From positions 10,912,001 through 10,976,000 of the forward strand of contig NW_025408667.1 in NCBI RefSeq assembly GCF_020360975.1: DNA of 64,000 nt, written 5' to 3'. Of this stretch, positions 10,461 to 18,755 are shown piece after piece (the first letter of the stretch is position 1; each line of letters opens with the position of its first letter). The position numbers were made by a program, and so were the translations under genes. Below the pieces are notes generated by a model. That model did not search any database. It saw nothing but the letters and a program-made list of their open reading frames with translations, and was not told the origin of the DNA. The stretch is from Hirsutella rhossiliensis (lineage: Eukaryota; Ascomycota; Sordariomycetes; Hypocreales; Ophiocordycipitaceae).

Positions 10461-10474
10461 GCAACACCAGTTGC
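10461..10474. promoter_or_regulatory. promoter inverted repeat (small gene)
   Basis: GCAAC-ACCA-GTTGC, perfect arms with a four-base spacer, 46 bases upstream of the double ATG at 10414. Confidence 0.6.
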
Positions 10475-10665
10475 TGATATATAGTATATATAAGTAATGT
10501 CTAGCTCTATTAGTATACTTAGGAATCATTATCTAGCAATTTCTTGTAGTACTTATATAAAGGATATAAATATAATAGCTATCTACAAGTCACCAGATTA
10601 TAAATACCATTTAAAATAACGGTTACCTTACTCCAATAATATGAGATAAATTAAGCTAATAGTAC
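10475..10665. other. AT-rich gap between divergent genes
   Basis: No frame or clear repeat is seen here. It separates the small gene on the minus strand from the 10696 gene on the plus strand. Confidence 0.5.
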
Positions 10666-10677
10666 GCAACAGGTTGC
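10666..10677. promoter_or_regulatory. promoter inverted repeat (10696 gene)
   Basis: GCAAC-AG-GTTGC, perfect arms with a two-base spacer, 18 bases before the ATG. Confidence 0.65.
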
Positions 10678-10695
10678 TATAACATACAGTCAAAT

Positions 10696-11280
10696 ATGGA
10701 TCCTACAATTGCAGATTATCCCCGACAAGGCACTCTCGCAGTCCCAAGACATAAAGCTCTAACTATCCGTATCAAAGATGTAAAGATTGGCAATATTTCC
10801 ATATGGAGAGAAGGCAAAGATGATAACCGTAGTGATTACTTTAAATATAGAACAATCGTATCTGAAGCTGAAGCTCAAGCTATAGCAGACAAAATAAGCT
10901 ATCATGCAAGACAATCACTGTTTGACATGTCTATTGCAGTATGTTATACTTTGTTACTTACTGGAATATTTGATGGAAAAATGTTAATGAAGAGACCCTA
11001 CATAAAGAATAAAGAGCTTATATCTGAAGACATTCAGATGATGTTATTACCTGATGTTCATAGCATAACTGTTAGAGGTGTATTCTCTCCAACTATAGTA
11101 TTAGTTATGGAGAGAGGAGCTGATAAGGAAAAGGTAATAGGATTTATCATAAAGGATCTTAATCCAGTGAACGGATGCATTAGATTTATGGCAGATGAGC
11201 TGTTTCCACATTACTTTACTAATATTGGTGAGAATAGTGTTAGTAAGGTACAGCTAAATGATTTTATGAATACATATTAG
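10696..11280 (+). CDS. hypothetical protein
   Basis: Intact 194-aa frame from an ATG 18 bases after an inverted repeat. It looks like a compact soluble alpha/beta protein. The N-terminus is basic (VPRHKALTIRIKDVKIG), a hydrophobic helix lies near 78-95, and the C-terminus is hydrophilic. I recognise no catalytic motif, zinc site or signal peptide. It converges on the 11335 zinc-ribbon gene with a shared ATTTTAAAAT between them. Confidence 0.7.
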   Translation: MDPTIADYPRQGTLAVPRHKALTIRIKDVKIGNISIWREGKDDNRSDYFKYRTIVSEAEAQAIADKISYHARQSLFDMSIAVCYTLLLTGIFDGKMLMKRPYIKNKELISEDIQMMLLPDVHSITVRGVFSPTIVLVMERGADKEKVIGFIIKDLNPVNGCIRFMADELFPHYFTNIGENSVSKVQLNDFMNTY

Positions 11281-11290
11281 ATTCAACTTA

Positions 11291-11300
11291 ATTTTAAAAT
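11291..11300. terminator. ATTTTAAAAT palindrome between convergent genes
   Basis: Perfect palindrome ten bases past the 11280 stop, facing the end of the 11335-12231 gene. Confidence 0.6.
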
Positions 11301-11334
11301 CAGATTGTTCAACACTGCTACATATATTATCATA

Positions 11335-12231
11335 TTAGATGAACTCTTCGATCATCTCTGCTCTAGTACACTCTAATAGATTACAATCTAAACTCCATCG
11401 TTCACAATGAAAATACAGAGTGGAAACTATATCATCTCTGAAACTTTCATCATAGTGTCTTCCTAGTCTTGATCCAAATGTATCTAACCTTGATCTAAAT
11501 ATTGCTGGATCGTATCCAAAATATCTGCTTACTTTAGTAATGAGCCTATGCTGTGGCATTACTAGACTCTCTATGTGAGATAATCTTGTAGGAAATGTAT
11601 GATTAGAATCTATGGCACATCTTCGGCAACATGTATAGTTTATCATCAGTTCTTTAATGCTATTATTAAAATTCATAAAGGGATGGTTACATCTTACGTA
11701 CCCTGAGAATACAACTGTTCTCTCACACAACAGACAGAGAAAAACATTGTAGAAGATATCCTGTGTCTGTATTAGGCTTGAGGTAAATGAACCTACTTCT
11801 CCTCTTCTTATAAAGTCTCTATGAGGTCTGTTAGGTCCATTTTCTGTTAATGATATTAGATTATATTCATATGTGATTAACTTCATAATTTCTGAAATAG
11901 GAGTAATTGGAATTAGACCATCATCTTCAAGAGGATTATCATATCCTAGATATACTATCTTGTCTTGACATGAATTACATCGAAACACTTCAATAGCCAT
12001 GGACAATGGAGTAAATTCTCGTAGAAAATTAAGCTCATATGCTAGAGATGTACATAGATTAGTTACTGAAATTGCTCTAGCTTCATTATCAGTACATTTC
12101 CAGCATATAGTTATTGATATGATAATGTCATACTCTGGGATTTTACGCCAGTATCCTGGACCTTTAATTCCCATAACACGTTTGCAGTTCTTGCATATCG
12201 TAAATGCCCAAGTACGATTACTAATAGCCAT
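11335..12231 (-). CDS. multi-zinc-ribbon protein
   Basis: Intact frame of 298 aa from the ATG at 12231 (MAISNRTWAF). Codons further upstream start with TTG and overlap the promoter repeat, so they are excluded. It has at least three Cys-pair sites: CKNCKRV with CWKC at the N-terminus, CNSC in the middle, and CLLC, CNH and CCRRC in the C-terminal half. The first module matches the 24207 protein: ICxxCKR, a GxGxW turn, then I-T-x-CWxC and a Y-x-[LV]-N-[FY][LI]-R segment. The two are therefore paralogues. Zinc-ribbon arrays often bind nucleic acid, so a transcription or RNA role is possible but not shown. Confidence 0.75.
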   Translation of the reverse strand: MAISNRTWAFTICKNCKRVMGIKGPGYWRKIPEYDIIISITICWKCTDNEARAISVTNLCTSLAYELNFLREFTPLSMAIEVFRCNSCQDKIVYLGYDNPLEDDGLIPITPISEIMKLITYEYNLISLTENGPNRPHRDFIRRGEVGSFTSSLIQTQDIFYNVFLCLLCERTVVFSGYVRCNHPFMNFNNSIKELMINYTCCRRCAIDSNHTFPTRLSHIESLVMPQHRLITKVSRYFGYDPAIFRSRLDTFGSRLGRHYDESFRDDIVSTLYFHCERWSLDCNLLECTRAEMIEEFI

Positions 12232-12251
12232 CTTGACAGATCGTGTATCTA

Positions 12252-12264
12252 GCAACTATGTTGC
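12252..12264. promoter_or_regulatory. promoter inverted repeat (12231 and 12317 genes)
   Basis: GCAAC-TAT-GTTGC, perfect, between two divergent genes. A second, weaker GCAA-ATG-TTGC half overlaps it on the right (12263-12273). Confidence 0.65.
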
Positions 12265-12316
12265 AAATGTTGCTATATCTCATCATCTTGGGTAAAACCT
12301 AGATTCATTCAACAAG

Positions 12317-13417
12317 ATGTCTATGTCTAAAGCTTACATAAACCGTATGCCTCATGACATTGCTGAATCCATTGTTCAAGAACTCCCATTAAGACTAGTG
12401 CATGATTCTGTTTTAATGTCATCTCTCTTCCCACTTGCATCATACGCCAGACTAGCAAAGTCTAGAATTGATCCAAGGCCAATGCTATCTAGAATAGTAT
12501 CAAATCCTGATGAGCTTCTTGAGATAATGCTTGTTACAGATACTATTCTAACTGGAGTAAACGCTGCAAACTATTTTACTCCCAGATTCGACTGTAAGTC
12601 ACAGGGATGGAAATTCATTTGTCCTGCTGATAGATTGAGAAGACTCCATTTTGTACAATACATGATCTCTAACGGTATGAGTATTCATAGAAGTCTACAT
12701 GACAGAATATCATCTAATATCTGTATTATTGCCAACCAAATACTTAACGGACATATTGATCATAAGAATGTAAGACAATACATTGTAATAGCATATACTA
12801 ATAGATCTCCGCTAGAAATAGTATCTACATTAGCTCCACCTGGTGCCCGATGTATTATTGCAGGTCATGGATGTATGTCTGCATCTGCTACAGAAGACTT
12901 TTCAGACTTATATGCTACTCAGCTGTTTAAAGTTTCATATTCAAGTCTAGGTCTTCTAAGACCAGAGCTTAGACCAGATGCTACATTTGTGTTTGACAAT
13001 ATGTATCGCATCCGGTGGATAACAGACATTGATAATATATCACGTGTGGAAAGTCAGTGCAGTAGCAAAACTGTGATAATATCAAAGAGAAAGTATACTG
13101 CAAAGAAGCTAATAGAAGGATATGTTAAATCTCGTATGATTCTAATTCGTGCAATCAGAGAAACAGGTGATATCTTTCAAGATGTCAGTGAACTTGAGTC
13201 TCTCATTGAGACTAAAGTCTCAGAGAGAGAGGCTGTCAGCTTTCAAGTAGAACTTCCATCTCTATTACCAATGTATCCTGTATCTCCATGGGAATTAAAG
13301 TTAAGTTCTACTGATAAGCTTGATGTACACATAATGATAAATTCTGTAGATCAGACATTCTCTCTAAAGATGTCTATTGCGTGTCTCAAACTATGTCACT
13401 CAGCTGAGTCAGTATAA
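12317..13417 (+). CDS. nucleotidyltransferase-fold-like fungal-type protein, degenerate copy
   Basis: Intact 366-aa frame. It has an N-terminal F-box-like segment (MPHDIAESIVQELPLRL), then LLEIMLVTDTILTGVNAANYFTP and GWKFICPAD. It aligns with the 24805 protein over most of its length: DPRxxLSxxxxxPxxLLEIMLVxDTIL-x-G, GWxFxC, and a shared CFISGCG/CIIAGHGC region. In fungal relatives I would expect GSRA followed by SDWDFY, the G-S and D-x-D of a nucleotidyltransferase fold. Here these read GVNA and QGWKF, so the presumed active site is lost. Family placement is from memory of fungal hypothetical proteins and is tentative. Confidence 0.6.
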   Translation: MSMSKAYINRMPHDIAESIVQELPLRLVHDSVLMSSLFPLASYARLAKSRIDPRPMLSRIVSNPDELLEIMLVTDTILTGVNAANYFTPRFDCKSQGWKFICPADRLRRLHFVQYMISNGMSIHRSLHDRISSNICIIANQILNGHIDHKNVRQYIVIAYTNRSPLEIVSTLAPPGARCIIAGHGCMSASATEDFSDLYATQLFKVSYSSLGLLRPELRPDATFVFDNMYRIRWITDIDNISRVESQCSSKTVIISKRKYTAKKLIEGYVKSRMILIRAIRETGDIFQDVSELESLIETKVSEREAVSFQVELPSLLPMYPVSPWELKLSSTDKLDVHIMINSVDQTFSLKMSIACLKLCHSAESV

Positions 13418-13429
13418 ACATTCCAGTAA

Positions 13430-13439
13430 ATTTTAAAAA
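13430..13439. terminator. ATTTTAAAAA gene-end motif
   Basis: Twelve bases past the 13417 stop, nearly the full ATTTTAAAAT palindrome. Confidence 0.5.
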
Positions 13440-13469
13440 CTTATGTTATTGTAGGAATGTATCTATCTA

Positions 13470-13650
13470 GTGGTGTGACCAACCATGGTTGGCACGTGAC
13501 CCGTACGGTCACGTGTGCGGCTGAGGGCAGCGTGCCCCCTTTCTCCACGCTGGCCTCTGCCTCCTTAGATAGAGAATCAAGACGAATACAACATCAGGTT
13601 AACCCTAGTACCGTCTCATTGCAGCAGCTGCCGCAGGTGCCTACCCACAG
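13470..13650. mobile_element. GC-rich LTR-retrotransposon scrap nested in the element
   Basis: This is an abrupt GC-rich island within AT-rich DNA. It carries two strong palindromes, CCAACCATGGTTGG and CACGTGACC-CGTAC-GGTCACGTG. A pyrimidine-rich middle follows, and then an end (AGATAGAGAATCAA...ATACAACA) like the 3' part of fungal Copia LTRs. The following bases include CAGCAGCTGCCGCAGGTGCC, like the start of a Copia gag. Limits are approximate and no target duplication was found. It lies between two convergent element genes and may have trimmed the end of the 13661 gene. Confidence 0.5.
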
Positions 13651-13660
13651 TTATAGTGAT

Positions 13661-13954
13661 TCACTTAATCTCACACAACCAGCCTCTATCTGCATGAAGG
13701 CTCATCAGTACTCTAGTAAATTCTGCAGATTTATTAGACATCTTGAATATATATAGTACTAGATCATTGTATGTGTTAGTACTAGCGAAACATGGTATAC
13801 ATTTAAATTTATCTGTAAACATAGCAGGCATATCTATACAACCAATCACTTCACATGGAGGATCAGAAAGCTTTATGAGCTTTGGAATACATCTATATAT
13901 AGCTCTTTCAGTACATCTACAGATATCACATGATTCATATGTAATGATACACAT
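13661..13954 (-). CDS. small Cys-rich zinc-binding protein
   Basis: Intact 97-aa frame from an ATG at 13954. Cysteines are arranged as C-x2-C-x-C near residue 9-14, then C at about 22, C-x4-C at about 34-39, and C-x2-C at about 53-56. This suggests one or two small zinc ribbons. A helix follows the last pair. The last dozen residues lie next to the GC-rich retrotransposon scrap and may not be original. It resembles the other zinc-ribbon proteins of the element only in style. Role unknown. Confidence 0.65.
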   Translation of the reverse strand: MCIITYESCDICRCTERAIYRCIPKLIKLSDPPCEVIGCIDMPAMFTDKFKCIPCFASTNTYNDLVLYIFKMSNKSAEFTRVLMSLHADRGWLCEIK

Positions 13955-14001
13955 ATTGTAAAGTATAGTCTGATAGATATACTATCTTCTGTGTAATTAA
14001 A

Positions 14002-14014
14002 GCGACGAAGTCGT
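14002..14014. promoter_or_regulatory. promoter inverted repeat (13954 gene)
   Basis: GCGAC-GAA-GTCGT, four paired bases plus one mismatch at the outer edge, 47 bases from the ATG. The CGAC/GTCG core shows the coordinated A-to-G and T-to-C change seen also at 26131, 27039 and 32093. Confidence 0.5.
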
Positions 14015-14045
14015 AACTATAGTTTATGCATTAATATAGCGTATT

Positions 14046-14558
14046 TTAAGAGAAGGGAACACTGCATCGTTTCTCTAAAAAATTTATAATATTAGATATA
14101 CTACCAGTTAAAGCTGCCTCACGAGCTAACTGGTCTGCATAGGTATTACCAAAGTCACCGGAGTGTCCTTTAATATGTTCGAATATTGTGGCTCCTCCCT
14201 TCTCTGTTCTTGATTTTATCAATAAGCATATATATCTTATTATATTACTCCATTCAACTGTCTTTCCATGTGATGTTCTCCATCCATTTATTTCCCATTT
14301 ATAACGGTGCTGTGTTATACATTTGATAGCATAATCAGAATCTGTTACTATCGTAATGTTTTGTGTTCCATAGTTTGTACATAGAACATATAGTATAGCA
14401 CATAACTCTGCTCTGTTATTTGTCTGTTTGCCTACAGGTAATCTTGTAGATACATTCCTTGCTGAGTTTGTAGCATAGAATATACCTATGCCACAAGAGG
14501 CATCTGACATTCCATTGTTTATGCAACTACCATCTGTCCATATCCGTAATGAATCCAT
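14046..14558 (-). CDS. ribonuclease HI
   Basis: RNase H type 1, 170 aa from the ATG at 14558 (MDSLRIWTDG). An earlier in-frame ATG lies inside the promoter repeat and is rejected. All catalytic residues are visible: Asp in WTDGSC (about 9), Glu in NRAEL (about 51), Asp in VTDSDY (about 73), and the late Asp in NTYADQLA (about 142), with His in KGHSGD (about 132). It cuts RNA in RNA-DNA hybrids and so could remove replication primers or clear transcripts from the template. It is separate from the retrotransposon RNase H domains in the flanks and matches the element in codon use. Confidence 0.93.
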   Translation of the reverse strand: MDSLRIWTDGSCINNGMSDASCGIGIFYATNSARNVSTRLPVGKQTNNRAELCAILYVLCTNYGTQNITIVTDSDYAIKCITQHRYKWEINGWRTSHGKTVEWSNIIRYICLLIKSRTEKGGATIFEHIKGHSGDFGNTYADQLAREAALTGSISNIINFLEKRCSVPFS

Positions 14559-14573
14559 GTTTAATGTAAATGA

Positions 14574-14587
14574 TGCAACCTGTTGCA
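14574..14587. promoter_or_regulatory. promoter inverted repeat (RNase H)
   Basis: TGCAAC-CT-GTTGCA, perfect, 15 bases upstream of the chosen ATG at 14558. Confidence 0.65.
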
Positions 14588-14630
14588 TTAAGTTTAAAGA
14601 ACTTGAATTCTCTGATATAATCTATTCTGT

Positions 14631-15047
14631 TTATGTAATCATGTTACAGTGCCCAAGTCCATCTGGTAACATTGGAATTGCATATAGCCAATCAGTACCT
14701 CTATTATCAATAAGCTTGATTATAGCTTCAGCAGCTAGAATCTCATGTGGAAAGCGTAAAGTACTTCTCCACTTATACATTAGTAGCATAATTCCATGTC
14801 TTCTTATTGCTTCACAATCGTAAGAGTTACAGCTACAGCCAATTCTAAACCTTATGGTATCATTACAGTCACGAATCAGAAATGGTGTGTCAGTCCTTAT
14901 ACCAGTCATACATGATTTATCAAGTTGTGATAATGCTATTGTAAGATTCTTGAAATCTATACATGTTGATATATCCTCATCCTTGATTCTCACTCCACAT
15001 GTTATATGACTGCAAGTATTGAGATGAGTACTATAATATGTCATCAT
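14631..15047 (-). CDS. hypothetical protein
   Basis: Intact frame of about 138 aa; the first ATGs are a pair at 15047 and 15044, 17 bases from the promoter repeat. It is Cys-containing (CSHITC near the start, GCSCNSYDC in the middle), compatible with a metal site but without a known spacing. The C-terminal third has an aromatic and Pro-rich segment (RFPHEILAAEAIIKLIDNR). No family recognised. Confidence 0.65.
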   Translation of the reverse strand: MMTYYSTHLNTCSHITCGVRIKDEDISTCIDFKNLTIALSQLDKSCMTGIRTDTPFLIRDCNDTIRFRIGCSCNSYDCEAIRRHGIMLLMYKWRSTLRFPHEILAAEAIIKLIDNRGTDWLYAIPMLPDGLGHCNMIT

Positions 15048-15064
15048 ATTTATATGTGTTATAC

Positions 15065-15076
15065 ACAACTTGTTGT
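15065..15076. promoter_or_regulatory. promoter inverted repeat (15047 gene)
   Basis: ACAAC-TT-GTTGT, a perfect 12-base palindrome, 17 bases from the ATG. Confidence 0.65.
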
Positions 15077-15079
15077 CAG

Positions 15080-15090
15080 ATTTTAAAAAT
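15080..15090. terminator. ATTTTAAAAAT gene-end motif
   Basis: About 30 bases past the stop of the 15119-15487 gene, directly behind the promoter repeat of the next gene. Confidence 0.5.
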
Positions 15091-15118
15091 TGCTAGTTTT
15101 ATGATATATAATACTAGA

Positions 15119-15487
15119 TCATACCTCACCAGTGATGAGTATCATCTGTGCATTTATATTACTATTACTATAGTCTACTAAAGTACTAAAGTTTAATATA
15201 ATATTCAGTTTAAGTTTAACCTCTCCTAACCTATCAATATGATTTTGGGTCAGATATCTCCGTATTCTAGCAGATGATACTATAGCAACTGCAGTGCTAT
15301 TATCATTCATCTTATACTCAATCCGTTGGTGTCTACTAAGACTTTTGCCTATCGTAGTTCTACAAGTATTTATAAAATCATCTGAAAGCTCAATTAGAGT
15401 AACAACAGTGCCTCTCTCTTCATTTCTTTCTATATAGTTTGAGTGTAGGTAACCTACGGTATTACTAACTTTTATCTCTGAATTCAT
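15119..15487 (-). CDS. hypothetical protein
   Basis: Intact 122-aa frame from an ATG. It is a small soluble protein of mixed charge with alternating strand-like segments. No motif is recognised. It is divergent from the DNA polymerase gene and shares the single inverted repeat between them, so the two are probably transcribed together. Confidence 0.65.
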   Translation of the reverse strand: MNSEIKVSNTVGYLHSNYIERNEERGTVVTLIELSDDFINTCRTTIGKSLSRHQRIEYKMNDNSTAVAIVSSARIRRYLTQNHIDRLGEVKLKLNIILNFSTLVDYSNSNINAQMILITGEV

Positions 15488-15546
15488 ACTTTAAAATTTG
15501 GAGAATACATTAACATTAATACTTGTTGGATAGTATCATGTATTAA

Positions 15547-15563
15547 TTGCAGCACGGCTGCAA
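15547..15563. promoter_or_regulatory. promoter inverted repeat (15487 gene and DNA polymerase)
   Basis: TTGCAGC-ACG-GCTGCAA, a perfect seven-base stem, 17 bases before the polymerase ATG and 59 bases before the divergent gene. Confidence 0.7.
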
Positions 15564-15580
15564 TCAGTACGAAGCACATC

Positions 15581-17752
15581 ATGTCACATATGAAGATTAC
15601 ATATGAACAACTGAAATCAAAGCTCAACAAGGGAGCTATGATAAGATGGTGCGGATGTGCAGAAAATGGTTATGTTATAGTTCAAATTATAAAAGGTAAT
15701 CTTGAGTCATTCGTATCTATTAATGTAGATGATATAGTAAACAACTGGAAATCTACCGGCATCCTCAGAAACGGCGGCTCCGTGGAGCCGCTTACTGATG
15801 TGGGATATGTACCTAGTAAGACTGACTCTTTTGTTACATATAGAAATGCAACAGTACTAGGAATTAATATATCTGGAGATTGTACAGTTGAGTCTGGTAA
15901 GATATACAAACCTATTGATGGCTGTACATGTGGATATGATATAGAGCTTGATATGAGAGACGAAACTAGAGGAGGATTTCCTCTACCCTCAGTTCCAATA
16001 CTATCAGTAGCGCTCTGGTGTTCATGCGGATATAAATATTTTATATCTACTCTAGAAATAGATAAAGACTATTGTATCACAGTCAAGTCTCAGCTAGAAC
16101 TAGTGTCTACTCTTATAGACCAGCTTATATCTCACTGTCCGTTGTGGCTTGTGGGATGGAATTGCTATTCCTTTGATAATACATGTCTATCATACAACGC
16201 TATTGGAAGCAATTATAGTAGATACTTTAGAAAGGTGAAGATAAGTACAGCTAATGTTGTAGACTATGGCTATATACTAGATATTCCTGGGATATATAAT
16301 GTAGATCCTTTAATATATATGCAGAGAAGTCCAATGTTATCAAAGATATATAATAAAGACTTTAGTCTTTATGGTGTAGCTAAGAAGCTAGGTGTTACAG
16401 CAAAGACTGATATGCCAGATCTATATGCTGATCTCAAACCTCTTGATATTCTTGACTATAACATGAATGATTCTATAATACCAGTTGAGATATGGATAAA
16501 GTCAGGTCTTATTACTGAAGTACCAAGTCTAGCACTAGCATCATGCTGTCATGTATATGATTGCTGTAGATATATGACTAGTGTTACAGCACGGTGCCCA
16601 TTATCAGCTGAAGCTATGGCTATAGGGATGAAGATAGATTGGTCGGAGTGTGAACCTGTCTTAGAATATAAAGGAGGTAAAGTATTAGATCCAATAAAGG
16701 GTGTACATAACAATATTGTAGTATGTGATTTCTCGTCTATGTATCCTACAATAATGATAGATGCAAATATATCACCTGAGACTCTTGATATTCTTGAACC
16801 GGATAGCCATGAATATGGAGATGTGTGGTATGACGATGATTATACCTATGTGAGAGCTGAGTCAAGTATTGCAAGATTTCCGAGAGCAGGAGATAGTCTC
16901 ATACGAAGATTGCTACTGAAGTATGTATCTCTTAGAAGTCAGCATAGACGTGAAAACCCAACGTATGCGGGTACTCTTAAGGTTGCAGCTAATAGTATAT
17001 ATGGATCATTAGGATATGAGAACTCTCCGCTATATAATCCACTTTGTGCTATCGCAACTACAGCAATAGGAAGGTGGTGTCTAGATCTAGCATGTAAGAC
17101 TTTTGAAGATTATGGTATGAAGATTATATACGGAGACACAGACTCATGCATGGCTATAGGAACTTTTGTGACACAGACAGCTCATAATGGAAGTGCTATA
17201 GAACATGCTAAATATGTACTGGCTAAACTTAAAGATAGATTACAAGAAACTCCATTCTCTAATATGAAGATGGAGTTAGAGAAGTTTCATAAGAGAATGA
17301 TACTTCTAGAGAAGAAGAAATATTGTCATATATCAGAGGATAGTGAAATTGAATATAAAGGTATGTCTATAGTTAGAAGAGATACATTAGGTATATGTAA
17401 AAGTGCATGTGAATCTATATCTAGAATTATATTAACGTCAGATTCTTTTCAAGGTTCTAATGATAAGATAGCTCAGTATATATCTAAGATAGTTACCTTA
17501 TGCTTAGGGAGAAAGCTATCTCCTAGTGATGTATCTATGGTAAAGAAGCGTAACCAGAGAAGATGTTATGTATACGTCGGAAGAAATAATGAAGAACATG
17601 TTATTCCTATAGATATGTCTATAAATGTTGTCACTGATTTCAGTGTTAAGTATGTGTTATCATCCTTTAGACAGGAAGTTTTAAGAATAGTAGTTCCATG
17701 TGGATTTGGATCATTATCAAACATCATGGAGAGATCAGATTTGTTATTCTAG
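15581..17752 (+). CDS. family B DNA polymerase
   Basis: Replicative DNA polymerase, 723 aa, with all motifs intact. Exonuclease motifs: YDIELD (Asp about 120), GWNCYSFDN (N-x3-F-D), and YNMND (Y-x3-D). Polymerase motifs: A, DFSSMYPTI at about 383; B, LKVAANSIYGSLG at about 465-477; C, YGDTDS at about 517-522; then KKKYCH and KGMSIVRRD. It should copy DNA with proofreading. It is shorter than the polymerases of cytoplasmic linear plasmids, which carry an N-terminal terminal-protein part, and its N-terminus shows no room for one. That points to a different priming mode. A GC-rich hairpin lies early in the coding sequence (15774-15791). It ends ten bases from a convergent gene end. Confidence 0.95.
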   Translation: MSHMKITYEQLKSKLNKGAMIRWCGCAENGYVIVQIIKGNLESFVSINVDDIVNNWKSTGILRNGGSVEPLTDVGYVPSKTDSFVTYRNATVLGINISGDCTVESGKIYKPIDGCTCGYDIELDMRDETRGGFPLPSVPILSVALWCSCGYKYFISTLEIDKDYCITVKSQLELVSTLIDQLISHCPLWLVGWNCYSFDNTCLSYNAIGSNYSRYFRKVKISTANVVDYGYILDIPGIYNVDPLIYMQRSPMLSKIYNKDFSLYGVAKKLGVTAKTDMPDLYADLKPLDILDYNMNDSIIPVEIWIKSGLITEVPSLALASCCHVYDCCRYMTSVTARCPLSAEAMAIGMKIDWSECEPVLEYKGGKVLDPIKGVHNNIVVCDFSSMYPTIMIDANISPETLDILEPDSHEYGDVWYDDDYTYVRAESSIARFPRAGDSLIRRLLLKYVSLRSQHRRENPTYAGTLKVAANSIYGSLGYENSPLYNPLCAIATTAIGRWCLDLACKTFEDYGMKIIYGDTDSCMAIGTFVTQTAHNGSAIEHAKYVLAKLKDRLQETPFSNMKMELEKFHKRMILLEKKKYCHISEDSEIEYKGMSIVRRDTLGICKSACESISRIILTSDSFQGSNDKIAQYISKIVTLCLGRKLSPSDVSMVKKRNQRRCYVYVGRNNEEHVIPIDMSINVVTDFSVKYVLSSFRQEVLRIVVPCGFGSLSNIMERSDLLF
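15774..15791. repeat. GC-rich hairpin inside DNA polymerase gene
   Basis: GCGGCTCC-GT-GGAGCCGC, a perfect eight-base GC-rich stem with two-base spacer in otherwise AT-rich coding sequence (about residue 65-70). Confidence 0.6.
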
Positions 17753-17756
17753 TTTG

Positions 17757-17766
17757 ATTTTAAAAT
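17757..17766. terminator. ATTTTAAAAT palindrome between convergent genes
   Basis: It fills most of the 20-base gap between the polymerase stop and the stop of the 17773 gene, so it must serve both if it acts at gene ends. Confidence 0.65.
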
Positions 17767-17772
17767 AGTTGA

Positions 17773-18216
17773 TTAGTTGTCAGAATCTACATATCCTCCT
17801 GTCTCAAAGTTTGTCATCTGTTCTGTACCAAAGTATAGTTTCGTTCCACTAATTACTACACCTTTGACCTTTATCTTTTCTCCATAATGAATTTCAAAGG
17901 CTCTATCATCTCGAGGTGTTATCTTAGTATCAAATATCAGCTGCTCATGTCTATATCGCTGTATTTCATGTAGCTCAAAAGCCTTAGTAATTGGTCTTCT
18001 ATTTGAATGTGCTATACATTTACATATATTGGTATAATCATAATAAACTGTATATACATCAGGGTTCAATGTACTATTGTTATCATCAATAGACCATATA
18101 CTACTACAAGATAGTACATGATTAGCTTTATAAACTGTAACTTCACTAGTACCAGGGAATAGCTTTCCCTGTGTGTTATCTACAGATATAGCCTTCTTCT
18201 CATTACTCTTAGACAT
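17773..18216 (-). CDS. hypothetical protein
   Basis: Intact 147-aa frame. The C-terminal half looks strand-rich (FEIHYGEKIKVKGVVISGTKLYFG), as in small OB-fold or barrel proteins. There is one C-K-C. No known motif. It is convergent with the DNA polymerase gene. A nucleic-acid-binding role is only a possibility. Confidence 0.65.
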   Translation of the reverse strand: MSKSNEKKAISVDNTQGKLFPGTSEVTVYKANHVLSCSSIWSIDDNNSTLNPDVYTVYYDYTNICKCIAHSNRRPITKAFELHEIQRYRHEQLIFDTKITPRDDRAFEIHYGEKIKVKGVVISGTKLYFGTEQMTNFETGGYVDSDN

Positions 18217-18268
18217 TGCTGAAGTTCAAGTGGCTTTCTTCTGCTGTAACTGTATAATAGTGCAGATG

Positions 18269-18280
18269 ACAACTTGTTGT
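18269..18280. promoter_or_regulatory. promoter inverted repeat (18216 gene)
   Basis: ACAAC-TT-GTTGT, a perfect 12-base palindrome, identical to the one at 15065; 52 bases from the ATG. Confidence 0.65.
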
Positions 18281-18296
18281 TACTAATGTTAATCTG

Positions 18297-18305
18297 ATTT
18301 TAAAA
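18297..18305. terminator. ATTTTAAAA gene-end motif
   Basis: Overlaps the stop codon of the 18300-18626 gene. Confidence 0.5.
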
Positions 18306-18626
18306 GTTAAGCTCTGATGGATGCCAGATCATATTGCCAGACTTAGGTGTTACTATAGATATATCTGCACATCTCTTAGTTATATCGATAGTATCAACAA
18401 TAACATCATTGTATCTATCTAGAGTGTCATCTGCTAGTTTATCGCTAGGACTATTTTGCTCTGCACATTTACGATGATAGGTGAAGATATATTTCTGGTT
18501 ATCAATACATGAAGTTGGTTTAAAGAGAGTAGTCATACATGCTTCCTCAGCTCTTGCTTTGCAGGGAATAGTTCTATCAACCATCCCGAAGCATAGAATG
18601 CATACGTTAATTGTATTTCTACACAT
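18300..18626 (-). CDS. small Cys-rich protein
   Basis: Intact 108-aa frame. Cysteines and one histidine occur as C-x6-C-x2-C, C, C, C, and Y-H-R-K-C in the first 55 residues. This could form a RING- or PHD-like or treble-clef zinc site. The C-terminal half is Asp/Ile-rich. No exact family. It is divergent from the 18756 gene with one inverted repeat between. Confidence 0.65.
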   Translation of the reverse strand: MCRNTINVCILCFGMVDRTIPCKARAEEACMTTLFKPTSCIDNQKYIFTYHRKCAEQNSPSDKLADDTLDRYNDVIVDTIDITKRCADISIVTPKSGNMIWHPSELNF

Positions 18627-18677
18627 GATAATGCACTATAACTGTTATGTTGTGTCTATTACTATAGGAGTAGCACT

Positions 18678-18692
18678 TGCAACTATGTTGCA
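18678..18692. promoter_or_regulatory. promoter inverted repeat (18626 and 18756 genes)
   Basis: TGCAAC-TAT-GTTGCA, perfect, midway between two divergent genes. Confidence 0.7.
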
Positions 18693-18755
18693 GCATATTA
18701 CTGATGCCAAACTACTGGATATAAAGCTTTTACTCACAACATATATTTGACAAAC

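Noticed and set aside
12232..12255. Upstream TTG extension of the multi-zinc-ribbon gene
   Set aside because: Not an ATG, and it overlaps the promoter repeat.
13457..13756. Plus-strand open frame over the GC-rich island
   Set aside because: It spans the retrotransposon scrap and the antisense of the 13661 gene, with no protein-like pattern.
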